Shown here piece after piece: positions 1 to 6,424 of a stretch of 9,633 nucleotides of DNA. Location of the stretch: the NCBI GenBank assembly GCA_026125625.1, contig JAHCKU010000085.1, positions 1 through 9,633 on the forward strand, given 5' to 3'. Each line of letters begins with the position of its first letter. Position 1 is the first letter of the stretch. The position numbers and the translations under genes were made by a program. The notes under the pieces were generated by a model. That model had not been told where the DNA came from. It was given only the letters and a program-made list of their open reading frames with translations, and ran no database searches. The DNA comes from Burkholderiales bacterium (GTDB taxonomy: Bacteria; Pseudomonadota; Gammaproteobacteria; Burkholderiales; SHXO01).

Positions 1-133
1 TCGGCTGCACGCCCGGCTTGTACCAGATCAGCACCTGCCTGGCATCGGCCTCGAAGCTATGGGCGATGCGGCGCGCTGCCAGGTACTGCAGCGGAGAAGC
101 AACGAAGTAGAGCGCGACGGCCGATACGGGCAC
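1..133 (-). CDS. Partial N-terminus of a possible glycosyltransferase (GT52/polysialyltransferase-like)
   Basis: Reading leftwards from a GTG at 131-133 there is an uninterrupted frame to the window edge, giving 44 residues that begin V/M-PVSAVALYFVASPLQYLA. A short hydrophobic beta strand followed by a (S/T)PLQ-type turn and a helix is the usual opening of family-52 and polysialyltransferase-like glycosyltransferases, which build lipooligosaccharide or capsule; this is a resemblance from memory, not a search. The GTG is the only start codon in frame near this point, and no clear Shine-Dalgarno precedes it. A TAGAAT box (minus strand, 163-168) about 30 bases upstream fits a promoter -10 element. 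The divergent neighbour is an acyltransferase of the lipid A family, which agrees with an envelope role. The catalytic part lies outside the window, so the function is uncertain; that the frame is coding is moderately likely. Confidence 0.45.
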   Translation of the reverse strand, partial: MPVSAVALYFVASPLQYLAARRIAHSFEADARQVLIWYKPGVQP

Positions 134-162
134 GTGATCAGGCGGACAAAGACGTGGGCGCG

Positions 163-188
163 ATTCTACTGCCTGCCGCGCCGGCAGG
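163..188 (-). promoter_or_regulatory. Candidate promoter with overlapping palindrome for the leftward gene
   Basis: On the minus strand TAGAAT (163-168) matches the sigma-70 -10 consensus in five of six positions and would start transcription roughly 20 bases before the GTG at 133. Just upstream of it, where the -10/-35 spacer would be, lies a perfect inverted repeat, CCTGCCG-CGC-CGGCAGG (172-188). No good -35 box is visible. The palindrome sits where a repressor would block RNA polymerase, but that role is inference. Confidence 0.3.
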
Positions 189-260
189 ACATCGGCAACG
201 GCCCTGGTCGCGTCGGCGCCGGTGTCCGCCAAGGGGGAAGCCCAGAGCGGTTCCAGTAGA

Positions 261-1136
261 ATGCACGACGTGATCGTCCTATTGCGCCTGCTCGCGCGCC
301 TGCCTCTGGGTTTTTTTCACGCGCTGGGTGCGGCAGGCGGGCGACTGGCCTACGCCTTGTCGCCACGCTTCTCCCGGCGCATGCGCACCAACCTGCAGGC
401 GAGCGGCCTGTGCGCGGACCAGACCGCTTTCGAGCGCATCCTGCGCGCCAATATCGTGGAGACCGGTAAACAGGCGCTCGAGTACATCCCGTTGTGGTTC
501 CGCTCCGAGCAGGACGCTGCTGCGCTGGTGCGCTCCTGCCGCGGCGAGCAGGCCGTGCTGGATGCATACCGGGAAGGTCGCGGCGTCATCCTGCTCACCC
601 CGCACCTGGGCTGCTTCGAGGTGGCTGCCTTGTACGCTGCGCGCCATTTTCCGATCACCGTGCTGTATCGCCCGCCGCGCGTTGCCTGGCTCGAACATCT
701 CATCGTCGCTGGCCGCGGGCGTGGAAACGTCAAGCTGGCGGCGGCCAACATGAAAGGCGTGCGCGCGCTGTTCCGGGCGCTCAAGAACGGACAGGCGATC
801 GGCGTGCTGCCGGATCAGGTGCCGCGCTACGGTGAAGGCTTGTGGGTGGATTTCTTCGGCCGGCCGGCCTATACCATGACCCTCATCAGCCGCCTATACG
901 AGGTGGTGCAACCGGCGGTGTTCGTGGCCGTCGCGCTGCGGCGCCCGCGCGCGGATGGTTTCGACATCGAGGTGGAGCGTGTCGAGGGCGATCTGTCCGG
1001 CCGGGAGGGTGTGCGCCGCATGAACGCCGCCATCGAACGCGCGATCACGCGCTGCCCGCAGCAGTATCTGTGGGCGTACTCGCGCCACAAGCGCCCGCCT
1101 GGGGCGCCGCCTGCGCCGGGGGAAGAATCGCACTGA
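261..1136 (+). CDS. Lipid A biosynthesis (LpxL/HtrB-family) lysophospholipid acyltransferase
   Basis: The predicted 291-residue protein belongs to the LpxL/HtrB acyltransferase family, which moves an acyl chain from acyl-ACP onto a lipid A precursor at the cytoplasmic face of the inner membrane. A hydrophobic N-terminal stretch (residues 4-32) is the likely membrane anchor. The catalytic H-x4-E motif is H115-LGCF-E120, and the family blocks VLYRPPR (134-140), NGQAIGVLPDQ (176-186) and, near the C-terminus, CPQQYLWAYSRHK are all recognisable. Length is usual for the family. I chose ATG 261 because the family starts just before the RLLARLPL segment; a GTG at 222 would add 13 unrelated-looking residues, although the purine-rich AAGGGGGAAG at 231-240 lies between the two. 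Which chain or position it acylates cannot be read from the sequence. It diverges from a possible glycosyltransferase and converges with the MocR gene. Confidence 0.9.
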   Translation: MHDVIVLLRLLARLPLGFFHALGAAGGRLAYALSPRFSRRMRTNLQASGLCADQTAFERILRANIVETGKQALEYIPLWFRSEQDAAALVRSCRGEQAVLDAYREGRGVILLTPHLGCFEVAALYAARHFPITVLYRPPRVAWLEHLIVAGRGRGNVKLAAANMKGVRALFRALKNGQAIGVLPDQVPRYGEGLWVDFFGRPAYTMTLISRLYEVVQPAVFVAVALRRPRADGFDIEVERVEGDLSGREGVRRMNAAIERAITRCPQQYLWAYSRHKRPPGAPPAPGEESH

Positions 1137-1164
1137 GGCGGCGCTGAGCGAGTCTTGCAGGATC

Positions 1165-1194
1165 GAACCGCCGGGCAGCACGCCACCCGGGTTC
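1165..1194. terminator. Candidate bidirectional hairpin between convergent genes
   Basis: In the 61-bp gap between the acyltransferase stop and the MocR stop, GAACC (1165-1169) pairs with GGTTC (1190-1194) and CGGG (1172-1175) with CCCG (1186-1189), leaving a two-base bulge and a ten-base loop. There is no T tract on either side, so this is at best a weak or Rho-assisted terminator. Its position between converging genes is the main support. Confidence 0.35.
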
Positions 1195-1197
1195 CGC

Positions 1198-2670
1198 TCA
1201 CACGCTGAGCGCTGTGCGTGCCCGGGCATCGTCCGGCACGTCCTCGGCCAGACGTTCCACCCATTCCCCGACCCTGGCCAGCGCCAGCTCCAGCCGGGTG
1301 GACCAGACGTGACCGCAATTGAGGCGGATGAAATTGTCATAGCGGCCGGTCGAGGAGAACAGCGGTCCGGGCGCCAGCGCGATGTGCTGGTCGCGGGCGG
1401 CACGGAACAGGGCAACGGCATCCACCTTCGGCGGCAGCTCCACCCACAGCACGAAACCGCCGGCAGGGGCAGTCAGGCGGCAACCGGGCGGAAAATATTC
1501 CACCACTGCTTCGGCGGTGCGCTGCACCTGCCGGGCGAAGGCCGCACGCAGCTTGCGCAGATGATGATCGTAGCCGCCATCGACCATGAACTGTGCGATC
1601 GCGAGCTGCGGCAGCTCGGGCGTGGCGACGGAAGTGATGAACTTCAGCATCTCCACCCGTTCGCGGAACTTGCCCGGCGCGATCCAGCCGACGCGGAAGC
1701 TCGGCGCCAGACTCTTGGTGAACGAGCTGCACAGCAGGACGTTGCCGCCGCGATCCCAGGCCTTGGCCACGAACGGACGCGCACTGCCGAAGTAGGCATC
1801 GCCGTAGATGTCGTCCTCGATCAGCGGAATGCCGCGCTGCTCCAGCAGGCGCACCAGGGCTTCCTTCTTGGTGTCCGGCATCAGGCTGCCGAGCGGATTG
1901 CTGAAATTGGGGACGAGCATCACCGCCTTCACGCTGCCGGGTACGCGCGTGGCGAGTTCCAGCGCTTCGAGCGAGATGCCTTCGCGCGGATGGGTGGGGA
2001 TCTCGAGCGCCTTCATACCCAGGCTCTCGATGATCTGCAGCAACGTGAAGTAGGTCGGTGACTCCAGCGCGATGGTGTCACCGGGTCCGGCCACGGCGCG
2101 CAGCGCCAGGTTCAGGGCCTCGGTGCAGCCGTTGGTGATCACGATGTCCGTGGGCGTCAGGCTGCAGCCGAACTCGACTGCCCGCCGCGCAATTGCCGCC
2201 TTGAGTGTCGAGTGCCCGAAGGACATGGCATAGCGCGCGCTCAGCTCGGGATGCCGGCGCCCGATGGTGGTGATCAGACGCGTCAGCTTTTCTCCCGGAT
2301 ACAGCGCCTCTCCCGGCGTGGCACAGCCCAGCGGGGCCACGCCCGGCAGCTCGGAGCAGGCCAGATATTCCATGACCAGACGATTGACGCCGACGAAAGC
2401 CGGCGCCGAAGGCGGAGACGAGATGGCCGGCTCTGCCAGTTGCATCTTGCGCGCCATCACGAAATAGCCGGATTTCGGCCGTGCCTCGATCAGGCGCTGA
2501 TTCTCCAGCCAGCGATAGGCCTGCATCGCGGTGGCGATGCTGACCTGGTGCTGCAGCGAGAGCTGGCGCACCGATGGCAGCCGGTCGCCTGCCTTCAGGC
2601 TGCCGGCGCGGATGGCTTCCGACAGACGCGTGGCGACTTCCTGGTACAGATGGGGGAAGCGGGCGTTCAT
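1198..2670 (-). CDS. MocR-family transcriptional regulator (GntR HTH + class I aminotransferase domain)
   Basis: The 490-residue protein joins a GntR-type winged helix (about residues 7-74, with the typical LPSVRQL at 31-37 and ATAMQAYRWLE at 46-56) to a fold-type I aminotransferase domain. The PLP site is intact: N258 in VPNFSNP, the acidic pair in IEDDIYGD (D286/D287), and the Schiff-base lysine K319 in SSFTKS, with an FIRLNCGH arginine near the C-terminus. Such MocR proteins (GabR, PdxR and TauR are known examples) act as DNA-binding sensors of PLP or amino-acid-like ligands rather than free aminotransferases. I chose ATG 2670, preceded by AGGAT at good distance; a GTG at 2685 would add five residues. 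It diverges from the DUF2917-egtD pair, its likely target, and the shared region holds repeated half-sites. The effector is not readable from sequence. An enzymatic aminotransferase role is less likely but not excluded. Confidence 0.9.
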   Translation of the reverse strand: MNARFPHLYQEVATRLSEAIRAGSLKAGDRLPSVRQLSLQHQVSIATAMQAYRWLENQRLIEARPKSGYFVMARKMQLAEPAISSPPSAPAFVGVNRLVMEYLACSELPGVAPLGCATPGEALYPGEKLTRLITTIGRRHPELSARYAMSFGHSTLKAAIARRAVEFGCSLTPTDIVITNGCTEALNLALRAVAGPGDTIALESPTYFTLLQIIESLGMKALEIPTHPREGISLEALELATRVPGSVKAVMLVPNFSNPLGSLMPDTKKEALVRLLEQRGIPLIEDDIYGDAYFGSARPFVAKAWDRGGNVLLCSSFTKSLAPSFRVGWIAPGKFRERVEMLKFITSVATPELPQLAIAQFMVDGGYDHHLRKLRAAFARQVQRTAEAVVEYFPPGCRLTAPAGGFVLWVELPPKVDAVALFRAARDQHIALAPGPLFSSTGRYDNFIRLNCGHVWSTRLELALARVGEWVERLAEDVPDDARARTALSV

Positions 2671-2676
2671 GGGCGT

Positions 2677-2690
2677 ATCCTGCACAGGAT
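2677..2690 (-). promoter_or_regulatory. Small inverted repeat covering the mocR ribosome binding site
   Basis: On the minus strand ATCCT-GTGC-AGGAT can form a five-base-pair hairpin whose 3' arm is the AGGAT Shine-Dalgarno for the ATG at 2670; the alternative GTG start falls in its loop. It could dampen translation of mocR, but a stem this short is weak and may be coincidental. Confidence 0.25.
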
Positions 2691-2713
2691 GCCGGAGCCT
2701 GCGTAGTCACAGC

Positions 2714-2731
2714 CGGTCCGGATTCGGACCG
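2714..2731. repeat. Inverted repeat in the mocR leader
   Basis: CGGTCCG (2714-2720) and CGGACCG (2725-2731) form a perfect seven-base inverted repeat around GATT. It lies on the mocR side of the divergent region and shares three bases with the first putative operator arm (2729-2739). It could be a leader hairpin in the mocR transcript or part of a protein-binding site; the sequence does not decide. Confidence 0.4.
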
Positions 2732-2793
2732 TAACAGATGCGCGCCTCCGATATCTGTTACGGTTCATAAGTGTCTGCAGTATATCTGTAAGG
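2729..2793. promoter_or_regulatory. Putative MocR operator cluster (inverted and direct repeats)
   Basis: Three related half-sites lie between mocR and the DUF2917 gene. CCGTAACAGAT (2729-2739) and ATCTGTTACGG (2753-2763) are perfect 11-base inverted copies separated by 13 bases. ATATCTGT at 2751-2758 recurs at 2782-2789, a 31-base offset, about three helical turns on the same face of the DNA. MocR proteins such as GabR are known to bind direct repeats separated by a few helical turns, and to be encoded divergently from their targets. The assignment to this MocR is inference from position and geometry. Confidence 0.55.
2764..2791 (-). promoter_or_regulatory. Candidate sigma-70 promoter for mocR
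   Basis: On the minus strand TTACAG (2786-2791) and TATGAA (2764-2769) are separated by 16 bases, each matching four of six consensus positions. Transcription would start near 2757, giving a leader of about 87 bases. The -35 box overlaps the third half-site of the operator cluster, a position suited to autorepression. Weak boxes make this tentative. Confidence 0.35.
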
Positions 2794-2842
2794 CATCGCC
2801 CGCTCTTCCTAGACTTGGCTCGATGTTCAGGAGGAGCGGATC

Positions 2843-3124
2843 ATGATTGCGCTGGAGGTGGAGCAGAGCCTGCGTTTCGAGTCGGGTTGCCGGGTACGCA
2901 TCATCTGCCTGGCCGGCTGCTTGTGGGTCACGCAGCAAGGCGATCCGGTCGATCGCTTCCTGCAGCAGGGCGATTCCATGGTGCTCGCAGGCACCGGTCT
3001 GGGCCTGGTCAGCGCCTGGGAGCCGGCAATGGTGGAGGTGCAGGCAATCGCCCCACGGCGCGGCATGCTGCACTGGGCCGGCTGGCACCGGATGCTGGGG
3101 CGGCGGGCATGCTGCCTGCCGTAG
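2843..3124 (+). CDS. DUF2917 domain protein
   Basis: This 93-residue protein matches the DUF2917 pattern as I know it: a beta-rich, cupin-like small domain with an xxGCLWVTQQGDPVDRFLQQGD core (about residues 25-44) and a trailing VxV strand (64-67). No signal peptide or membrane segment is seen, so it is probably cytoplasmic. The function of the family is unknown to me. The start is well supported by AGGAGGAG at 2829-2836, six bases before the ATG. The C-terminus (about 71-93) is basic and ends ACCLP with two adjacent cysteines. It stands first in a probable two-gene operon, 50 bases upstream of egtD, and diverges from the MocR gene; that context suggests a MocR-controlled role linked to amino-acid or histidine-derivative metabolism, which is inference. 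A further reading frame extending through it into egtD is not in its frame and was ignored. Confidence 0.8.
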   Translation: MIALEVEQSLRFESGCRVRIICLAGCLWVTQQGDPVDRFLQQGDSMVLAGTGLGLVSAWEPAMVEVQAIAPRRGMLHWAGWHRMLGRRACCLP

Positions 3125-3174
3125 CGCGACGGTGTCGACCATGGCAGGCGGCACGCTCGATTGGAGAAATTGAC

Positions 3175-4152
3175 ATGAGCACCATGCAGGCGCGCGCGCC
3201 GGATAACCTGCACATCATTTCCCTTGGCCAGGCCCAGGCAGGCATCAGGGACGAGGTCCTGGCTGGCCTGCAACGCCAGCGCAAGAGCCTGCCGCCGAAG
3301 CTGTTCTACGATGCGGTCGGGGCCGGGCTGTTCCAGGAGCTGTGCACCATCAGCGCCTACTACCCCACGCGCACCGAGACCGCGATCCTCAAGCAGCAGG
3401 CAGGCTCCATTGCGCGAGCGCTGGGCGAGCACACGCTGGTGATCGAGCCGGGTGCCGGCGAGATGCGCAAGATCCGGCTGCTGCTCGCCGCGCTGCGTCC
3501 GGTCGGCTATACCGCGATCGACGTTTCCGCGCAGCAGCTGGTGCGCGAGGCCGAGCGCCTGGCGCGCGAATATCCGTGGCTGGCAGTGACCGCGGTGGTC
3601 GGCGACTTTCATGACGCGCGCGTGCGCCGCGTCCTGACGGATGCGAGCGGCAGGCCGGTGCTGTTTTTCCCCGGTTCCACCATCGGCAACTTCGAGCCGT
3701 CCGAGGCGCTTGCGTTCCTGCGTGAGGCGCGTGCGCTGACCGGCGACAGCGGCGGATGCGTCATCGGCGTGGATCTGGTCAAGGCCCGCAGCGTGCTCGA
3801 TCTGGCCTACGACGACCCGGAAGGCATTACCGCGCGCTTCAATCTCAATCTGCTCGCCCGCCTCAACCGCGAGCTGGGTGCGAACTTCGACCTCGCTCAG
3901 TTCCGTCATCACGCGTTCTACGATGAATCGCTGCAGCGTGTCGAGATGCACCTGGTGAGTCGGCGCGCGCAGGAAGTGCAGGTCGCGGGCGTGCCGATCC
4001 CATTCCGGGGAGGCGAGAGCATCCATACCGAGAACTCGTACAAATACCATCCGCAGCAGTTCGAGCGCATGGCGCGCGACGCGGGCTTCGAGCGCGTGCG
4101 CTGGTGGACCGACGCGCAGAGCTGGTTCGCGGTATTCCTGCTCGGCGCCTAG
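3175..4152 (+). CDS. egtD: L-histidine N-alpha-methyltransferase EgtD (hercynine synthase)
   Basis: EgtD uses three S-adenosylmethionine molecules to trimethylate the alpha-amino group of L-histidine, yielding hercynine, the first step to ergothioneine. The 325-residue product has the family length and landmarks: AYYPTRTE (61-68), the SAM loop VIEPGAGEMRKI (89-100), AIDVS (114-118), PGSTIGNFEP (166-175), AYDD (211-214) and IHTENSYKY (283-291). Residues matching the histidine-binding set described for the mycobacterial enzyme appear kept: a tyrosine at 62/63, N172, Y212, E286 and S288. ATG 3175 is preceded by GGAGA eight bases away, and the family begins here. A longer open frame to 2815 runs over the DUF2917 gene and is not credible. 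No egtB sulfoxide synthase gene is adjacent on either side, so completion of ergothioneine would need a gene elsewhere. The stop codon touches a perfect palindrome. Confidence 0.93.
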   Translation: MSTMQARAPDNLHIISLGQAQAGIRDEVLAGLQRQRKSLPPKLFYDAVGAGLFQELCTISAYYPTRTETAILKQQAGSIARALGEHTLVIEPGAGEMRKIRLLLAALRPVGYTAIDVSAQQLVREAERLAREYPWLAVTAVVGDFHDARVRRVLTDASGRPVLFFPGSTIGNFEPSEALAFLREARALTGDSGGCVIGVDLVKARSVLDLAYDDPEGITARFNLNLLARLNRELGANFDLAQFRHHAFYDESLQRVEMHLVSRRAQEVQVAGVPIPFRGGESIHTENSYKYHPQQFERMARDAGFERVRWWTDAQSWFAVFLLGA

Positions 4153-4170
4153 TGTACTGGCCCAGTACAC
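4152..4170. repeat. Perfect 19-bp palindrome just after egtD
   Basis: GTGTACTGG-C-CCAGTACAC is a perfect inverted repeat with nine-base arms around one central base; its first base is the last base of the egtD stop codon. In RNA it would form a seven- to eight-base-pair hairpin, but no T tract follows, so intrinsic termination is doubtful. As DNA it has the length and symmetry of a dimeric regulator's operator, lying about 50 bases upstream of the candidate -10 box of the FAH gene. Either role, or both, is possible. Confidence 0.6.
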
Positions 4171-4216
4171 CAGGGAAGCACTGAACAGGTCTCGCGCTGC
4201 CGTACATGGGCGAGGT

Positions 4217-4222
4217 TAGAAT
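4217..4222 (+). promoter_or_regulatory. Candidate -10 box for the FAH gene
   Basis: TAGAAT here matches the sigma-70 -10 consensus in five of six positions and would give a leader of about 30 bases before ATG 4259. No convincing -35 box sits 16-18 bases upstream, so an activator may be needed; the palindrome at 4152-4170 is a candidate site. Tentative. Confidence 0.4.
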
Positions 4223-4258
4223 GACGCACTCGCGCAACACGGATATCTCAGAAGCACA

Positions 4259-5104
4259 ATGCGGCTTTGCTCGATCAAGCTGGATGGGGAGGAGTGCGCC
4301 GGCGTGGTCACGCCGGCCGGCATCGTTCCCGTGGCGGCCATCAATGCCCGGCACGGACGCGCCTGGGCCACCGATCTCATGTCCCTCATCCAGCATGGGC
4401 TCAGTCCAGCCCTGCTCGAGGATGCATTGCGCACCACCGGCGCTCTGGCACCGCAAGCGGTGGACCATGCGCCGCTGTACCGTCATCCGCGCAAGATCTG
4501 GGGTATCGGACTGAACTATCGGGATCACGCCGCAGACCTGTCGGCGCCGTTCCCGACCGAGCCGGCATCGTTCATGAAGGGTGATCACACCATCATCGGC
4601 CCTGGCGAGGTGATCCGGCTGCCGTCGCAATCGGAGCGCGTGACCGCCGAAGCGGAACTGGGGGTGATCATCGGACGCACCTGTCGCGACGTGGCGGAGC
4701 AGGAAGCATCGTCGGTGATCGCCGGCTACTGCCTGATCATCGACATGACCGCGGAGGATATCCTGCAGCGCAACCCGCGCTTCCTGACGCGCTCGAAGAA
4801 CTTCGACACGTTCTTTTCCTTCGGATCGGAGTTGATCACACCGGACGAGGTGCCCGACGTGACCAGCCTGTGCGTGGGCACTTATCGCAATGGCGAGCTG
4901 CATCGCGAGAACCGGGTTGCCAACATGGCCTTCCCGCCGTTCCAGCTGGTGGCCTTCCATTCGCAGGTCATGACCCTGTATCCCGGGGATATCATCAGCA
5001 CCGGAACACCGGGGGCGGTGGTCATCCGTGACGGTGACGTCGCCGGCTGCCGTATCGAGGGGCTCGGAGAGCTGTCCAACCCGGTGCGGGCGGCCGTCCG
5101 GTAA
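4259..5104 (+). CDS. Fumarylacetoacetate hydrolase (FAH) family protein
   Basis: The 281-residue protein has the two-part layout of the family: a small N-terminal domain (about 1-70) and the catalytic FAH fold (about 78-275). The family opening RKIWGIGLNYRDHA (78-91) is present, as are the metal ligands, read here as E131 and E133 of TAEAELGVIIG and D162 of IIDMTAED. K180 in SKNFDTF and the ISTGTPG loop (246-252) are also conserved. Members cleave or decarboxylate C-C bonds of 2-oxo acids in aromatic or related catabolism (fumarylpyruvate, oxaloacetate, homoprotocatechuate products, ureidoglycolate-type calls are all possible); sequence alone does not pick the substrate. The ATG at 4259 lacks a strong Shine-Dalgarno. 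Located 74 bases upstream of a periplasmic binding protein gene on the same strand, it may act on the compound that protein captures, which is inference. Confidence 0.88.
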   Translation: MRLCSIKLDGEECAGVVTPAGIVPVAAINARHGRAWATDLMSLIQHGLSPALLEDALRTTGALAPQAVDHAPLYRHPRKIWGIGLNYRDHAADLSAPFPTEPASFMKGDHTIIGPGEVIRLPSQSERVTAEAELGVIIGRTCRDVAEQEASSVIAGYCLIIDMTAEDILQRNPRFLTRSKNFDTFFSFGSELITPDEVPDVTSLCVGTYRNGELHRENRVANMAFPPFQLVAFHSQVMTLYPGDIISTGTPGAVVIRDGDVAGCRIEGLGELSNPVRAAVR

Positions 5105-5178
5105 ACCCACGATCCGGATTCTTCGTTATCGCACCATCCGCATGGCGTGCGGGCGTACAACATACAGGAGGAGAGAAC

Positions 5179-6414
5179 ATGTTGAGAAAGTACCTGGCGG
5201 CTGCCGCGCTGGCGCTGGCACTGAGCCCTGCATCCGCGCAGACCATCAAGATCGGGTTCATCGATCCGCTGTCGGGACCCTTCGCCAATGTCGGCGAGCA
5301 GGGGCTGCGCGGCTATCAGCTGGTGATCGCGGAGATCAATGCGCGCGGCGGCGTCAACGGCAGCAAGCTCGAGATGGTGCCGCTGGACAGCAAGGCCAAT
5401 CCGCAGGAGGCATTGAATGCGTTGAAGCAGCTGACCGACCAGGGCGTGCGCTACGTCGTGCAGGGCAATTCATCGGCTGTCGCAGCCGCGCTATCCGATG
5501 GGGTCGCCAAGCATAACCAGCGCAATCCCAGTCGCACCATCCTGTACCTGAACTATGCTGCCGTCGACCCGGCGTTGACCAACGAGCGCTGCAACTTCTG
5601 GCATTTCCGCTTCGATGCCGATGCCGACATGAAGATGCAGGCGCTGACCAACTACATGGCAGCGCAGAAGAACATCAAGAACGTGTACCTGATCAACCAG
5701 GACTACGCTTTCGGACAGGCAGTCTCGAAGAGCGCGCGTGAGATGCTGGCGAAGAAGCGTCCGGACATCAAGATCGTCGGCGATGACCTGCATCCGCTGG
5801 GAAAAGTGAAGGACTTCGCACCCTATATCGCCAAGATCAAGGCAGCGGGCGCCGACTCCGTGGTCACCGGCAACTGGGGCGCCGACCTCTCGCTGCTGGT
5901 GAAGGCCGGCAAGGATGCCGGGCTGGCGGTGGACTACTACACCTACTATGCCGGCATCGCCGGCGGTCCGACTGCCATCGGTGATGCGGGGGCCGAGCAC
6001 GTCAAGCAGATCAGCCATTGGCACGCCAACATCGGGGATGCCAAGTCGGATGCGCTGGTGCAGGCCTACCGCAAGCGCTATCCGGACAGCAAGGACGATT
6101 TCGTCTGGCTCGCCTCGCGTAACGTGGTCGAGATGCTGGCCAAGGCGATCGAGCAGAGCAAGTCCACCGACCCGCTCAAGGTGGCGCTGGCGCTGGAAGG
6201 CATGAAGTACGAAACGTTTACCGGCGAGGTGACGATGCGCGCAGACAATCACCAGCTGCTGCAGCCGATGTTCATCTCCACCTTCACCAAGGCCGGCAAG
6301 CCAGGGGTGAAGTTCGACATGGAGCGCACCGGGCTGGGCTTCCGCACCGACGGACGCATCGAGGCCAAGGACACCACCACCGAAACCACCTGCAAGATGC
6401 GGCGGCCGCGCTGA
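5179..6414 (+). CDS. Branched-chain amino-acid-type ABC transporter substrate-binding protein (LivK family)
   Basis: This 411-residue protein begins with a clear signal peptide (MLRKY, a hydrophobic stretch, and cleavage predicted after ASA at residue 20) and continues as a periplasmic-binding-protein type 1 fold of the Leu/Ile/Val receptor family: IKIGFIDPLSGPFANVGEQ (23-41), the EINARGGVNG segment (52-61), a VVQGNSSAVA strand-turn (93-102) and YLINQDYAFGQ in the second lobe. Two cysteines in the mature form (C138 and C405) could pair. The ribosome binding site AGGAGGAGAG (5166-5175) is strong. Members bind branched-chain amino acids but also aromatic acids and other amides or acids, so the ligand is open. 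No permease or ATPase gene lies in the window; downstream genes converge. It probably shares a transcript with the FAH gene upstream and feeds a transporter encoded elsewhere. Confidence 0.92.
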   Translation: MLRKYLAAAALALALSPASAQTIKIGFIDPLSGPFANVGEQGLRGYQLVIAEINARGGVNGSKLEMVPLDSKANPQEALNALKQLTDQGVRYVVQGNSSAVAAALSDGVAKHNQRNPSRTILYLNYAAVDPALTNERCNFWHFRFDADADMKMQALTNYMAAQKNIKNVYLINQDYAFGQAVSKSAREMLAKKRPDIKIVGDDLHPLGKVKDFAPYIAKIKAAGADSVVTGNWGADLSLLVKAGKDAGLAVDYYTYYAGIAGGPTAIGDAGAEHVKQISHWHANIGDAKSDALVQAYRKRYPDSKDDFVWLASRNVVEMLAKAIEQSKSTDPLKVALALEGMKYETFTGEVTMRADNHQLLQPMFISTFTKAGKPGVKFDMERTGLGFRTDGRIEAKDTTTETTCKMRRPR

Positions 6415-6424
6415 GCATGCGGAG

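Noticed and set aside
1309..2061. A 250-codon plus-strand frame inside the MocR gene
   Set aside because: It is complementary to the well-supported MocR coding strand and has no family features or ribosome binding site.
2815..3174. N-terminal extension of egtD back to 2815
   Set aside because: It overlaps the DUF2917 gene in another frame, reads as low-complexity Arg/Ala/Gly sequence, and the family start with a Shine-Dalgarno is at 3175.
2827..4170. A 447-codon open frame on the minus strand opposite egtD
   Set aside because: It is the antisense shadow of egtD and DUF2917 in GC-rich DNA; its translation resembles no family and is rich in Arg/Ala/His, while the plus strand carries all EgtD motifs.
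3863..5110. A 415-codon open frame on the minus strand opposite the FAH gene
   Set aside because: It lacks recognisable motifs and is antisense to a gene with intact catalytic residues.
5105..5178. A separate promoter or terminator between the FAH and binding-protein genes
   Set aside because: The short CCGCA/TGCGG repeat is too weak and no convincing -35/-10 pair is visible; a shared transcript is simpler.
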